Shown here piece by piece: positions 26,901-33,465 of a DNA stretch of 55,753 bases. Position 1 is the first letter of the stretch, and every line of letters begins with the position of its first letter. The translations under genes were made by a program, and so were the position numbers. The stretch comes from a virus: positions 1 to 55,753 of IMG/VR virus record IMGVR_UViG_3300022934_000025. One strand, written 5' to 3'. The notes under the pieces were generated by a model, which did not search any database, was not told the DNA's origin, and worked only from the letters and a program-made list of their open reading frames with translations.

Positions 26901-27586
26901 GATTGTTGCGTAGCAAGCTTGGTTGGGCTGTTTGAAGACATATCGTCTTCATCTTTAATGCCCGTAACCGTTGCGCCATCACCAGCAATGTTAAGGCTGG
27001 TGTTTGCAACAATAGTTGTACCTGTAATGGCCGCTGCGGTAGTGCCGCCAATAACAGAGTTATCTAGCGTACCGCCGTTGATGTCGGCAGTCGTCGCAGT
27101 AAGCGTGGGTGTAGTTAGTTCAGTGACACGTAGCTTGGTGTATACGTCAGTTACAGTAGCCGCAGAAGCGCCGCCACCGTCAAATTTGACCACCATGTCA
27201 ACGCCCGCAGGAACTTCTAGGTCACGCGCTGCGTCATAAGTGCCTTGAAAAAGCAGAATAGACTGGCTTCCTGCCAGACTATTTCTAATAAAAAGAATTT
27301 TTTCTGCGTCGTTAGGATCAAGCTGCAAGTAAGCCGACCCACCAAGGTCGCTTGCGCTATAGATTTCAATCCACTTATTGCGCCCGTCAGAGGCTGCACC
27401 GTTCGTGATTTGAAGCTGATTGGGTGAACCAGAAGTGCCCGCGCTGGTTAGGGTAACCCGTACCGCGCCGTTGATTGCTTGATCCAGAATATCGAAATTG
27501 GTGTTTGTAGTATCGCCCCATGTACCCGACTGCTCACCAGTAGCCGGTTTTTCAATACCGAGGTTAACTGTATAGGTACTTGGCAT
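23993..27586 (-). CDS. Long tail fibre with repeated receptor-binding modules
   Basis: 1197 residues. The N-terminal virion-anchoring domain starts STYTVNLGIEKPATGEQSGT and continues with a TWGDTTNTNFDILDQAINGA block seen in many marine phage fibres. The rest is beta-rich with low charge. A module containing DFRVESxxNxxM(L/I)(F/Y)(V/I)D occurs about seven times between DNA 24430 and 26440, spaced by fibre-like segments. The fibre should bind the host surface. Repeat modules invite recombination and receptor switching. No autoproteolytic chaperone (Peptidase_S74) is evident at the C-terminus (ISAWFTGGGTQF). Confidence 0.85.
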   Translation of the reverse strand: MPSTYTVNLGIEKPATGEQSGTWGDTTNTNFDILDQAINGAVRVTLTSAGTSGSPNQLQITNGAASDGRNKWIEIYSASDLGGSAYLQLDPNDAEKILFIRNSLAGSQSILLFQGTYDAARDLEVPAGVDMVVKFDGGGASAATVTDVYTKLRVTELTTPTLTATTADINGGTLDNSVIGGTTAAAITGTTIVANTSLNIAGDGATVTGIKDEDDMSSNSPTKLATQQSIKAYVDSQVGTVDTWAEVLANGATSGSTNPEIDSGQALKTNTINETTAGSGVTIDSVLLKDDVVNATDIEVSSISANDGTEAATLANSTGVMTIASSVLTTTDINGGSIDGTNIGASSAGTGAFTTLTASGDLTVDTDTLKVDSTNNRVGVNTSSINVDFQVGNQNDSSDRAIAIASGGSNSKSLIFRRSTSDDFVIVEDSSENLSINGLTGKEIVINNTSVDLDFRVESDNNANMLFVDAGNDSVNIAGASDLSAGNLIVTGSANAASAAHRPAILGRGSYGGGIASLDTLESGWYQITSGTIWNFYHGRNTSSETPDSKIVQTFNSSETVFNESARDLDFRVETSGNPNMLYIDGGSNHVNIGTSSDLGGFLNVAGDLYFDSSREMRWQSNTFKIGSTGAIGVFELAADSSNTYNSRFDVTNTDGNLVHRIAGDGAAIFNEQGASADFRVESDNNSNILFIDASADTVNIGNTTDFGGILNVNGGLNSKQAVFTSTNNRGLALSTASRSGQNDGVAIIDAQDTESTGGRFEIHTMGAERARFERDQIVFNESSNDQDFRVESDSNTHAIYMDAGTSTVGINSASTSDTLTVFSSASDKGITIHNGSTSGFENPTLTFIDQGNSTSKLAVRGDAFCFDTYNAANTVQIVGVSGLFKANNASQLEGGVTINDNSADVDFRVESNANSAMLFVDAGNNRVGVGTSSPTATLQIDGTSILQNGATTTLTLDATNDGSGNHVGYINVNTNTARGSHIALTDNDGVQFGIKRDYNSGSPITRASIYTDNGTTEKPVMSFDYDGVTIFNEDSYDQDFRVESDSNTHALFVEASKKGIAINDDNTQASGFDTTVKLGGAENGGGLVAYVEEVNVASGSYIDVNIGNSSINYWTGMLGVNNSSMANGSQRTQSLISILANNQFPGFNTSVLHTADGSSAASFTVTYVATGTIRITNTSGVSTGISAWFTGGGTQF

Positions 27587-27597
27587 CTAATTTATCC

Positions 27598-28302
27598 TCA
27601 CGCTGCTATTTGCGTCCAATTTGCGCTCTGGCTTGGTTCTTCCTCCGACCACGATGGCGACTGGTTAACATTAATCTCACTATAACTCGGATTTTGATCC
27701 GGCACAATGTTTCCGTAAACCAGTACAGTACCAACACTACCTGTTGCGCTGACTCCTATTACATTTACTAAAGCGTCTCCATTAATAGAAACGCTACCTA
27801 CCTGACCCGTCCCAGCGACTCCGCCAACGTTGATGGTTTGACCTGTGCTTACAGATACTGATCCAACGTTGCCTGTCGCAGACAAGCCTGTTACTGGCGC
27901 GTTAGCTTCGGCAATTACTGTTACCGAGCCCACTGAACCAGTAGCTTCAAGACCTGTTGGGAATACGTTTGCTGCCGCGTCTACAGTTACGGAACCAACG
28001 GACCCAGTGGCCTCTAATCCTGTGACGGGAACATTTGCTGTACCGGTAACGGTAACTGAGCCTACGGCTCCTGTTCCTGACACACCCGTAACATTAACGT
28101 TTGCATCTGCGGTAACCGTTACGGAGCCTACGGCTGCCGTCGCGGATAATCCGGTTACAGGAACGTTTGCATCTGCGTTTACAGTTACAGAACCTACGTT
28201 CCCGGTTGCGCCGGGGAGACCCTCGTCTTCGCCCCACGCTCCACCGCCCCAACCTTGGCTAGAAGAGTTCCAGCCCTTAAATGCGACGGTGATGTCCGCC
28301 AT
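27598..28302 (-). CDS. Tandem beta-repeat virion protein
   Basis: 234 residues. After a short N-terminus (KGWNSSSQGWGGGAWGED) come about eight repeats of 22-23 residues of the form ATGSVGSVTVxAxANVxVTGL. They are followed by a C-terminus with repeated SYSEIN, SWSEEE and ANWTQ segments. The regular Val/Gly/Thr alternation predicts a beta-solenoid or Ig-like stack, fitting a fibre-associated or surface decoration protein. It lies between the fibre and a small head/tail gene, with coupled starts. Confidence 0.75.
   Translation of the reverse strand: MADITVAFKGWNSSSQGWGGGAWGEDEGLPGATGNVGSVTVNADANVPVTGLSATAAVGSVTVTADANVNVTGVSGTGAVGSVTVTGTANVPVTGLEATGSVGSVTVDAAANVFPTGLEATGSVGSVTVIAEANAPVTGLSATGNVGSVSVSTGQTINVGGVAGTGQVGSVSINGDALVNVIGVSATGSVGTVLVYGNIVPDQNPSYSEINVNQSPSWSEEEPSQSANWTQIAA
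27730..28200. repeat. Degenerate ~69-bp coding tandem repeats
   Basis: About eight in-frame repeats, each encoding a G(S/N)VGSVTV-centred unit. The plus-strand sequence shows repeated words such as GTTACGGAACC or GTTACCGAGCC at near-regular intervals. Copies have drifted at third positions, so this is an old expansion under protein-level selection. Confidence 0.8.
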
Positions 28303-28754
28303 TACGCTATCCGTATAATGGCATTACTTGCATCAGCGGTTGGAAAAACAATCGTAAAATCACCTGCGGTGGATGTTTTGTCGCCGCCGAAATCCAAAAC
28401 TACGACAGTCGGGTTAGTTACCGACAAAGAGGTAGTGTTTGGAGTTGTATTATAAATAAGTGCCCCACGTGCAGTTATTGTTGCCGTGGAGAAAGTTTCG
28501 TCTTGGAAGTCGGTCAAAGCCGTCGTACCAGACGAGGTTGGGTCTACGTTTGTCAACGCGCCGCCACCCGCGGTGTATCCCGTGCCGCTCACCTCATTAG
28601 AGGTTGTATAAGCAGTCGTAGACGCATCAAACGAGGCGTTGTTGTCATAGAGAGCAATTTTAAAAGTATCGCCGTTGGCGAGATCAAAATCGTGGACACC
28701 GTACAATAGCTCCTTCTTGAACGATGTACACATGAAGTTTCCACTGAAAGCCAT
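28302..28754 (-). CDS. Conserved virion protein, beta-rich
   Basis: 150 residues beginning AFSGNFMCTSFKKELLYGVH, followed by DTFKIALYDNNASFDASTTA, a Gly/Thr-rich core and a C-terminal strand region (VVVLDFGGDKTSTAGDFTIV). This family is widespread in marine phages of several morphologies and is annotated as structural. The start has a good ribosome site (GGAGACTG), and the stop overlaps the next ATG. Probably a tail or fibre accessory protein. Confidence 0.75.
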   Translation of the reverse strand: MAFSGNFMCTSFKKELLYGVHDFDLANGDTFKIALYDNNASFDASTTAYTTSNEVSGTGYTAGGGALTNVDPTSSGTTALTDFQDETFSTATITARGALIYNTTPNTTSLSVTNPTVVVLDFGGDKTSTAGDFTIVFPTADASNAIIRIA

Positions 28755-28756
28755 GG

Positions 28757-29056
28757 TTACAGTCTCCTAATTAATTCTGCGAGTTCAAGATTCCCAGAAT
28801 CCTTTATCGCGTTGTACACTGTGGTTCTATCACTTTTTATCGCTTCGCGCATGTAAAATTCCAGAACCTTGACAATGTGCTTACGAAAGGCATGTGCTTG
28901 TGCCTGTATCGCAGGGTTTGCCGAATCGCTAATTGAGATAATCTTATCCGCGCAACGCTCCGCCACCTCCTCCGGGGTAAAACCACGGTTTTGGGTGGTG
29001 TGTACTTCCACCTTAAAATCCGGGTTTAAATCTAACTCTAACGCTGGGAAGCTCAT
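28757..29056 (-). CDS. Small conserved helical protein
   Basis: 99 residues. It starts SFPALELDLNPDFKVEVHTT, followed by RGFTPEEVAERCADKIISIS and a helical region through the C-terminus (LEFYMREAIKSDRTTVYNAI). I recognise the pattern from marine phage neck/tail gene clusters, but the function is unknown to me. It overlaps the adaptor gene by 4 nt, so it is expressed with neck and tail proteins. Confidence 0.72.
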   Translation of the reverse strand: MSFPALELDLNPDFKVEVHTTQNRGFTPEEVAERCADKIISISDSANPAIQAQAHAFRKHIVKVLEFYMREAIKSDRTTVYNAIKDSGNLELAELIRRL

Positions 29057-29703
29057 TGTTTCGGCCTCACTAGCATTCCTGTGCGATAATCATCGGTGAC
29101 TTCTTTGTTTTCACCCAGCATCTTCATGCCTGTCATCGCTTCTGCAAATCTTTTTTCATACTGCGCCATTATATCTTGTTCGCCCTTCATATAGATATAA
29201 GCTTCGATCAAGCTGCCATAAAGCATGGCCATTTGGGCGTTTTCGCTCAACCAAGTAGTGCCGCTGTCTGCTCCTGCGGTCAAACTTGCTGGACGATAGA
29301 AATAATGTAGTTCTACAGCCCGCGCCGCGTTAGGCGTCGGACCAATAATAAAGTTGTCTACGTCAAAAACCGCGTAATAACGCGGATTACCTGTCGTAGC
29401 AGGGTTCGGATTAAAACTTTGCACGAAATCAGTGTCTTTGAACTCCAAAAACACCTTGTTGCTGTCTGCATCCGTGAAAGAAAGCGAAAAAGGGGCCAAA
29501 AAGTCGCTTGGACACGCCAAATACTGGTTGTCCTGCGTCATTGTGCCACTGACATTCTTTCTAAACAGGCTTAATTGAACGTTTTTAAGGATTCTTTCCT
29601 CTGCCTGACGTATAAACACAGGCAAATTGGTTACGAAAGAGCTTTCATCGTTCTCTGCGTAGTCTTGAATTGCTGTTTTTAGCTGTGCGTATGTAAAACT
29701 CAT
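29053..29703 (-). CDS. Head-tail adaptor / tail tubular-like protein
   Basis: 216 residues: MSFTYAQLKTAIQDYAENDE, then PVFIRQAEERILKNVQLSLF, DNQYLACPSDFLAPFSLSFT, PTPNAARAVELHYFYRPASL and a helical C-terminus. This is the layout of phage adaptor proteins (gatekeeper or tail-tube-A type, DUF6682-like) that form a ring beneath the portal. Its relative at 30059-30727 has a similar order of helices and strands, so the two may form successive rings. Ring assembly is inferred from the family. Confidence 0.72.
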   Translation of the reverse strand: MSFTYAQLKTAIQDYAENDESSFVTNLPVFIRQAEERILKNVQLSLFRKNVSGTMTQDNQYLACPSDFLAPFSLSFTDADSNKVFLEFKDTDFVQSFNPNPATTGNPRYYAVFDVDNFIIGPTPNAARAVELHYFYRPASLTAGADSGTTWLSENAQMAMLYGSLIEAYIYMKGEQDIMAQYEKRFAEAMTGMKMLGENKEVTDDYRTGMLVRPKQ

Positions 29704-30059
29704 GGCGTCACCACCGATACTGTGCCCACCGCACCTTGCAAAGCCGGGGTGTTTTCTAATTCTGTAGGCAGTTCCGCTGTTCCACCGGTACTCCAGTTGC
29801 CATTACCCAAGTAAGTGATGCCGTTCGTGGTAATGACCAAAAAGGCGCTTGTAGGGTTGTCTGGCTGGGGCCTAGCATTCATCAAAGCTTGCGGATCAAC
29901 CACTTTGCGAAAAGGTCCTAGCTGCGGATGCTTTGGTTCGTATTCATCAGGACCCACAAGCAAGCCATTCCACTCCTTTTTCATTACCTTGTACTGATAA
30001 CGAAAGCCAGAGCGGTCCGAAATTGCGTATGAGTTTTTACCTGTTGCGAACTTAGCCAT
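29700..30059 (-). CDS. Small conserved structural protein
   Basis: 119 residues. The N-terminal half (KNSYAISDRSGFRYQYKVMK, then EWNGLLVGPDEYEPKHPQL) matches a family common in marine T4-like and podovirus genomes, where it is annotated as virion structural. The C-terminal half is low complexity (Thr, Gly, Asn). Both ends overlap neighbouring adaptor genes by a few bases. Probably a neck-region component. Confidence 0.72.
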   Translation of the reverse strand: MAKFATGKNSYAISDRSGFRYQYKVMKKEWNGLLVGPDEYEPKHPQLGPFRKVVDPQALMNARPQPDNPTSAFLVITTNGITYLGNGNWSTGGTAELPTELENTPALQGAVGTVSVVTP

Positions 30060-30727
30060 TATCCCGTCCTGTAATACTCATACTTAGGAACAACGTTGAA
30101 AGACGACCGATCACGGTCCTCTGTCGCAGCACGATCAAACTCTTCTTCGTAAACAGCTTTTAACATCTGCACCCTGTTTGGAGCCCTTTTTAGAGCAATG
30201 TAATATGCCAATCCCGCTGCAAGGCAAGGATAAAATCTAAACGGCATATCCATGGTATTGGTGTAAATGTCGGCGTCGTCCATGCGCGTCAACGCGTCAT
30301 AGTACAGAACGTCAGTGCTGTTTTCGGGGACAGGCCAAATTTTTAAGTTTGGCGTCAATTGACGGTCTAAAAAGAACTGGTTGGGCCTACTTTGTGTCGT
30401 TTTTGTCGGAATTGTCAGATATTCATCCCGACTCAAGCGTTCTAACGAGTAATCCGTGCCATCTCTGCGTAAAACAACAGACAATACGTCGATAATGTCT
30501 GCATTTAAGGCGTATTCACCGGTTCCTTGCGTCAACGCTTGCGAACGCTGCTTGATTGTCCACTGGTTCAAGCCACGGTTAGCCCAATCTGCCAGCAATA
30601 GATTAAGCGAACGTTTAGCCGTCTTGAGGTCGTAACCAGTACGCACCTCAAGACCACATCGCTCGAATGCCTCTTCGACGTAATCTGCTACGTCTAACTC
30701 AAAATCTTTGCTGTTAGATACAGTCAT
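30059..30727 (-). CDS. Head-tail adaptor-like protein (P22 gp4-like position)
   Basis: 222 residues. The first half (EEAFERCGLEVRTGYDLKTA, then LNLLLADWANRGLNQWTIKQ) is the helical part typical of portal-binding adaptors. The middle is beta-rich (LNADIIDVLSVVLRRDGTDY), and DMPFRFYPCLAAGLAYYIAL closes a helical bundle. P22 gp4 and similar proteins bind the portal and close the capsid after packaging. The ATG directly follows the stop of the small KKMRGGG gene (TAAATG). Confidence 0.72.
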   Translation of the reverse strand: MTVSNSKDFELDVADYVEEAFERCGLEVRTGYDLKTAKRSLNLLLADWANRGLNQWTIKQRSQALTQGTGEYALNADIIDVLSVVLRRDGTDYSLERLSRDEYLTIPTKTTQSRPNQFFLDRQLTPNLKIWPVPENSTDVLYYDALTRMDDADIYTNTMDMPFRFYPCLAAGLAYYIALKRAPNRVQMLKAVYEEEFDRAATEDRDRSSFNVVPKYEYYRTG

Positions 30728-30868
30728 TTACTTTTTCTTCTTTTTTACCGCGCCGCCGCCACGCATCTTCTTAACCATGCCGCCACCGCGCATCTTCTTA
30801 ACCATGCCGCCGCCACGCATCTTCTTAGCAGCACCACCTTTACGCATTTTTTTAGGTTTCATTGCCAT
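30728..30868 (-). CDS. 46-aa basic repeat peptide (KKMRGGG)
   Basis: A 47-codon frame from ATG 30868 to TAA 30728, with GGAG eight bases upstream of the start. The protein is lysine/glycine-rich, with three copies of KKMRGGG(M/A)V and a KKKKK end. It overlaps the upstream gene by 17 nt, and its stop touches the next ATG, so it is translated in the operon. Similar short GG/basic peptides are common in marine phage genomes. A DNA-binding or capsid-internal role is plausible from charge alone. Confidence 0.75.
   Translation of the reverse strand: MAMKPKKMRKGGAAKKMRGGGMVKKMRGGGMVKKMRGGGAVKKKKK
30752..30826. repeat. 27-bp coding tandem repeat
   Basis: Two full 27-bp units (30752-30778 and 30779-30805) and most of a third (from 30806) encode the nine-residue unit MVKKMRGGG. 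The copies differ only at a few third positions. Confidence 0.85.
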
Positions 30869-31436
30869 TTTTCAGTCTCCTATAAAGTTCAGTCCGTTTT
30901 GCATAGATGTCTGACGCATTATATTCGCCATCATAACTATCATAATATCCTTTTTTGTCCAACTTGTCTGCCGCTTCTTGCAGCTTTGACAATCGTTGAA
31001 CAAATATCATGGAGTATTCGGTATCAGTCTCGTAGTCAAAAGTAACTTCTTGTACAAAGTCACTAGGCTCATCATTAGGGTGAAAACCCATGAGCCAAAT
31101 ATCTTTATCAATAAACATGCCCTCTGCAATCACGTCATTTAGTTGATCTAAATACTCATGAAATGCGTCGGAGTCCTCGTCGGGATTGATGTCTACAATA
31201 ATGGCTAGGTCAAATGCGTCGTCAAAGCGTGAAATGCACGAGTACAAAACCTGATAAGACGGCTCGTATTTGAAAAGAATAGAGATTTTGTTGTCTAGCC
31301 AACCAGCACGGGCATACGGACATGGCGGTAAATTATTAAAATAAGGGCTTGGTTTTTCTAACACCTCTGCCGACCATTGCATAATTTCCTCTACAACGGC
31401 TTTTTCTATCGGCTGGTTATAGAAAGCTAAGTTCAT
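30852..31436 (-). CDS. Conserved acidic phage protein of unknown function
   Basis: 194 residues. The N-terminal block EKPSPYFNNLPPCPYARAGW is a recognisable motif of an uncharacterised phage protein family found beside structural genes. The middle is alpha/beta (DAFDLAIIVDINPDEDSDAF), and the C-terminus is a charged helix (SKLQEAADKLDKKGYYDSYD). Strongly acidic overall. Its ATG overlaps the upstream stop. No catalytic signature is evident, although the Cys-Pro in LPPCPYA is well conserved in the family as I recall it. Confidence 0.7.
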   Translation of the reverse strand: MNLAFYNQPIEKAVVEEIMQWSAEVLEKPSPYFNNLPPCPYARAGWLDNKISILFKYEPSYQVLYSCISRFDDAFDLAIIVDINPDEDSDAFHEYLDQLNDVIAEGMFIDKDIWLMGFHPNDEPSDFVQEVTFDYETDTEYSMIFVQRLSKLQEAADKLDKKGYYDSYDGEYNASDIYAKRTELYRRLKNGNET

Positions 31437-31816
31437 GATTGCGTAACCGCCCCTTTTGTTCTTTTGCGTCGGTTGCTCATGATCGCGCCGCAGCCTCTAG
31501 CTACGGCAGTTCCGGGTTGTGATTTACCGCGGAAAGGTCTTTTAGGCTTGGTGCTTGGAACCGCGCCACCCGCCTCCATCTTTCTTACTTTGGCGGCTTT
31601 TGTGTTCGAAACAACTTGCTTTCCCTTAGAGCCTTCGCGCTTTTTCTTACGTGCAGTCGCAGCCCTTTCAGACTTACTGAGACTCTGTGCTTTAGATCGT
31701 GGTAGGCATCGGTCAGGATTTTTCTTATTTTTTGACGTGCCACATTTACCTGCGATATTACCTGAGCTATCAATTCTGACCCAATCTTCATCTACCCAAT
31801 CCTGTAGCTTGCCCAT
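31433..31816 (-). CDS. DUF5872-like basic protein
   Basis: 127 residues, strongly basic. MGKLQDWVDEDWVRIDSSGN, then KCGTSKNKKNPDRCLPRSKA and SLSKSERAATARKKKREGSK follow the layout of DUF5872-like proteins: an N-terminal W-x4-W block, a cysteine pair and a Lys/Arg-rich tail. The C-terminus carries MEAGGAVPSTKPKRPFRG and MSNRRKRTKG. It may bind packaged DNA or RNA. Overlaps its neighbours by 1-4 nt. Confidence 0.72.
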   Translation of the reverse strand: MGKLQDWVDEDWVRIDSSGNIAGKCGTSKNKKNPDRCLPRSKAQSLSKSERAATARKKKREGSKGKQVVSNTKAAKVRKMEAGGAVPSTKPKRPFRGKSQPGTAVARGCGAIMSNRRKRTKGAVTQS

Positions 31817-32058
31817 TACTTGCCCTTCCTTTTGCCACCTTTTGACTTCTTAGCATAGTTAGGGTCTTTGCAATACTTTGATGCAGCTAAATTAGCGTAT
31901 GCGGAAGGATATGTATCGAAGGTTCTTTTGGCCCAAGCTTTTCCTTCTGGGCAAATTTTACTGCCTTTAGATTTTTTGGAAACCTTACCACCCTTGCGGT
32001 AGTAGGTTACATCGGGGCACTTAGTCTTCTTTGGCCCTGTTCTGACTCGTGCGCCCAT
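31816..32058 (-). CDS. Small basic cysteine-containing phage protein
   Basis: 80 residues, lysine-rich. The block ICPEGKAWAKRTFDTYPSAY, then ANLAASKYCKDPNY, is a recognisable module of marine phages that often accompanies DUF5872-like genes. The ends are poly-basic (KKSKGGKRKGK). The YYRKGGKV segment again contains the GG-x-V motif. Likely nucleic-acid-binding; function unknown. Confidence 0.72.
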   Translation of the reverse strand: MGARVRTGPKKTKCPDVTYYRKGGKVSKKSKGSKICPEGKAWAKRTFDTYPSAYANLAASKYCKDPNYAKKSKGGKRKGK

Positions 32059-32061
32059 GCC

Positions 32062-32244
32062 TCACCCCAAAAATCTCTGCACAAATGGTGCAATTAAAAT
32101 TAACACTGCCAGCGCCCAGAGTTTGACATCAAGGGCTTTTAACGAACTTTTATGATCGTCAAGACGCTCCTCAATCCGTTGGTATCGAAGATTACACTCA
32201 GCCTCGTGTTTTTCTAACTTGGCTAATACTTCTTCCACCTTCAT
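32062..32244 (-). CDS. Small coiled-coil membrane protein
   Basis: 60 residues: a charged N-terminal coiled coil (EEVLAKLEKHEAECNLRYQR, IEERLDDHKSSLKALDVKLW) and one C-terminal membrane helix (ALAVLILIAPFVQRFL). The coil-then-membrane layout resembles the haemolysin-XhlA or small lysis/holin class. It stands in the virion block between two small basic protein genes. Confidence 0.65.
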   Translation of the reverse strand: MKVEEVLAKLEKHEAECNLRYQRIEERLDDHKSSLKALDVKLWALAVLILIAPFVQRFLG

Positions 32245-32251
32245 CTAACCC

Positions 32252-32536
32252 TCACCACGCCTTACAACTCCAGTACCGAGCCGAAAATTTATCTTTCGCC
32301 GTATCACAAGAGTGTCTGGCACGAAAATTCTTACGACGACCCGGTTGATCTTTTTTGATCGACATCTTCGGGTCCCCGAATCTCACTAACTTGACTTCAT
32401 TGCCTTTTTTGGCAAGGACAGCACTTTTCTTTGCTTTACCGGGCGTCCTTTTCGGCTTGTTATACCCCGAAAAGGTTTCGCCTCGGTATTTTATGCGTCC
32501 TGACGGCAACCTCTTTACATCTTTAGTTGTTGCCAT
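32252..32536 (-). CDS. DUF6321-like basic protein
   Basis: 94 residues. The C-terminal block GRRKNFRARHSCDTAKDKFS, ARYWSCKAW matches a small basic family I recall as DUF6321, with a conserved Cys pair and aromatic end. The N-terminal half (LPSGRIKYRGETFSGYNKPK) is Lys/Gly-rich. The third of three successive small basic genes between decoration and adaptor genes; these may be capsid-internal DNA-binding proteins. Confidence 0.75.
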   Translation of the reverse strand: MATTKDVKRLPSGRIKYRGETFSGYNKPKRTPGKAKKSAVLAKKGNEVKLVRFGDPKMSIKKDQPGRRKNFRARHSCDTAKDKFSARYWSCKAW

Positions 32537-32543
32537 GGCTCAC

Positions 32544-32816
32544 CTAGCTATAAAAAATCGTCACCGAAGTACACGCTGTAAAGGTAGCGATATAAATATC
32601 ACTAACCCTGATGCCTTCGTCCGGAATGTTTACAGAGTGAGTATCAGACGCATCCAAGTCCATGTCCAACACAGTTTCACCACCGTCGCCATCACTGATG
32701 GTAAGCCGCGGTGATCCTGTTGTCGTCTTTACCTGCACCTGACGAATACGTGCAACACCGACACCGGCAGAGCCGGTGGCAGTTAAACGTTTCGCCTTTA
32801 CATCAGAACCAGCCAT
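32544..32816 (-). CDS. Small beta-rich virion protein
   Basis: 90 residues, beta-strand rich: ARIRQVQVKTTTGSPRLTIS, DGDGGETVLDMDLDASDTHS, VNIPDEGIRVSDIYIATFTA. The alternating pattern suggests a beta-sandwich of decoration or neck type. A good ribosome site (AGGAGATAGCT) lies in the 13-bp gap to the upstream gene. Structural role inferred. Confidence 0.68.
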   Translation of the reverse strand: MAGSDVKAKRLTATGSAGVGVARIRQVQVKTTTGSPRLTISDGDGGETVLDMDLDASDTHSVNIPDEGIRVSDIYIATFTACTSVTIFYS

Positions 32817-32829
32817 AAGCTATCTCCTA

Positions 32830-33303
32830 TTACGAGTCAGCGAATGGAGTGGCTAACGTGCCAGAACCAAGCAAAGTACCTGTTACTAGATATTCATCTG
32901 CGGCAATTGCAGTGACTTCTACATAGGAACCCTCAATACCGCCAGTAGTAGTTCCATTCATAGAAATTACATCGTTTGTTGCAGCGGGCGCGAAGCCACG
33001 AGCCTGTGACGTAGCAGCCGCCGCCAACACCAGATTGCCAACAAACTTGTCAGTGCCGTCTGTTTTGATGTCTAAATCAGACGCTGTAGTGCCAATGAAA
33101 AACACATACTTTGCACCAATAGTGTCGGTAGAAGCAGATGGAAGCGTAACCGCGCCGTCAGCATCGTTGATTTCAATGATGCGACCAACATGGTCAGCAT
33201 ACGTGAGAGTGGTTTCCGCAGTAATGTTTACCACGGCAGTAGAACCTACCGAGGTGAACCCGCGTTCGGACCGTACTGGTCCTGAAAAAGTTGTTTGTCC
33301 CAT
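32830..33303 (-). CDS. Capsid decoration-like protein
   Basis: 157 residues beginning MGQTTFSGPVRSERGFTSVG, with a Thr/Ala/Gly-rich beta domain (HVGRIIEINDADGAVTLPSA, YVFFIGTTASDLDIKTDGTD). I recognise this start as common among marine phage proteins encoded next to the major capsid gene. It has its own position after the capsid gene terminator, so it may be produced in lower amounts. A surface decoration or fibre-like function is inferred. Confidence 0.7.
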   Translation of the reverse strand: MGQTTFSGPVRSERGFTSVGSTAVVNITAETTLTYADHVGRIIEINDADGAVTLPSASTDTIGAKYVFFIGTTASDLDIKTDGTDKFVGNLVLAAAATSQARGFAPAATNDVISMNGTTTGGIEGSYVEVTAIAADEYLVTGTLLGSGTLATPFADS

Positions 33304-33381
33304 ATCTATCTCCTGTCTTGGGTTATGTCAGTCGCAACATGCAACTGTCAGGGATAGGATCAGGATACATTAGAAACAAAT

Positions 33382-33414
33382 AAAAAGAAAGGGGCAACTT
33401 TCGTTACCCCTTTC
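33382..33414 (-). terminator. Terminator downstream of the major capsid gene
   Basis: On the minus strand a 12-bp stem with one mismatch (arms 33403-33414 and 33387-33398, loop GAAA) is followed by TCTTTTTA. It lies about 50 bp past the capsid stop. It probably trims or partly ends the abundant capsid transcript ahead of the decoration, tail and internal-virion genes. The gap 33304-33465 contains nothing else that I can see. Confidence 0.8.
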
Positions 33415-33465
33415 CAGTCTTCAGGGAGGGTCAATATGAAATCGACACCTTCCTTATAGCACGAT

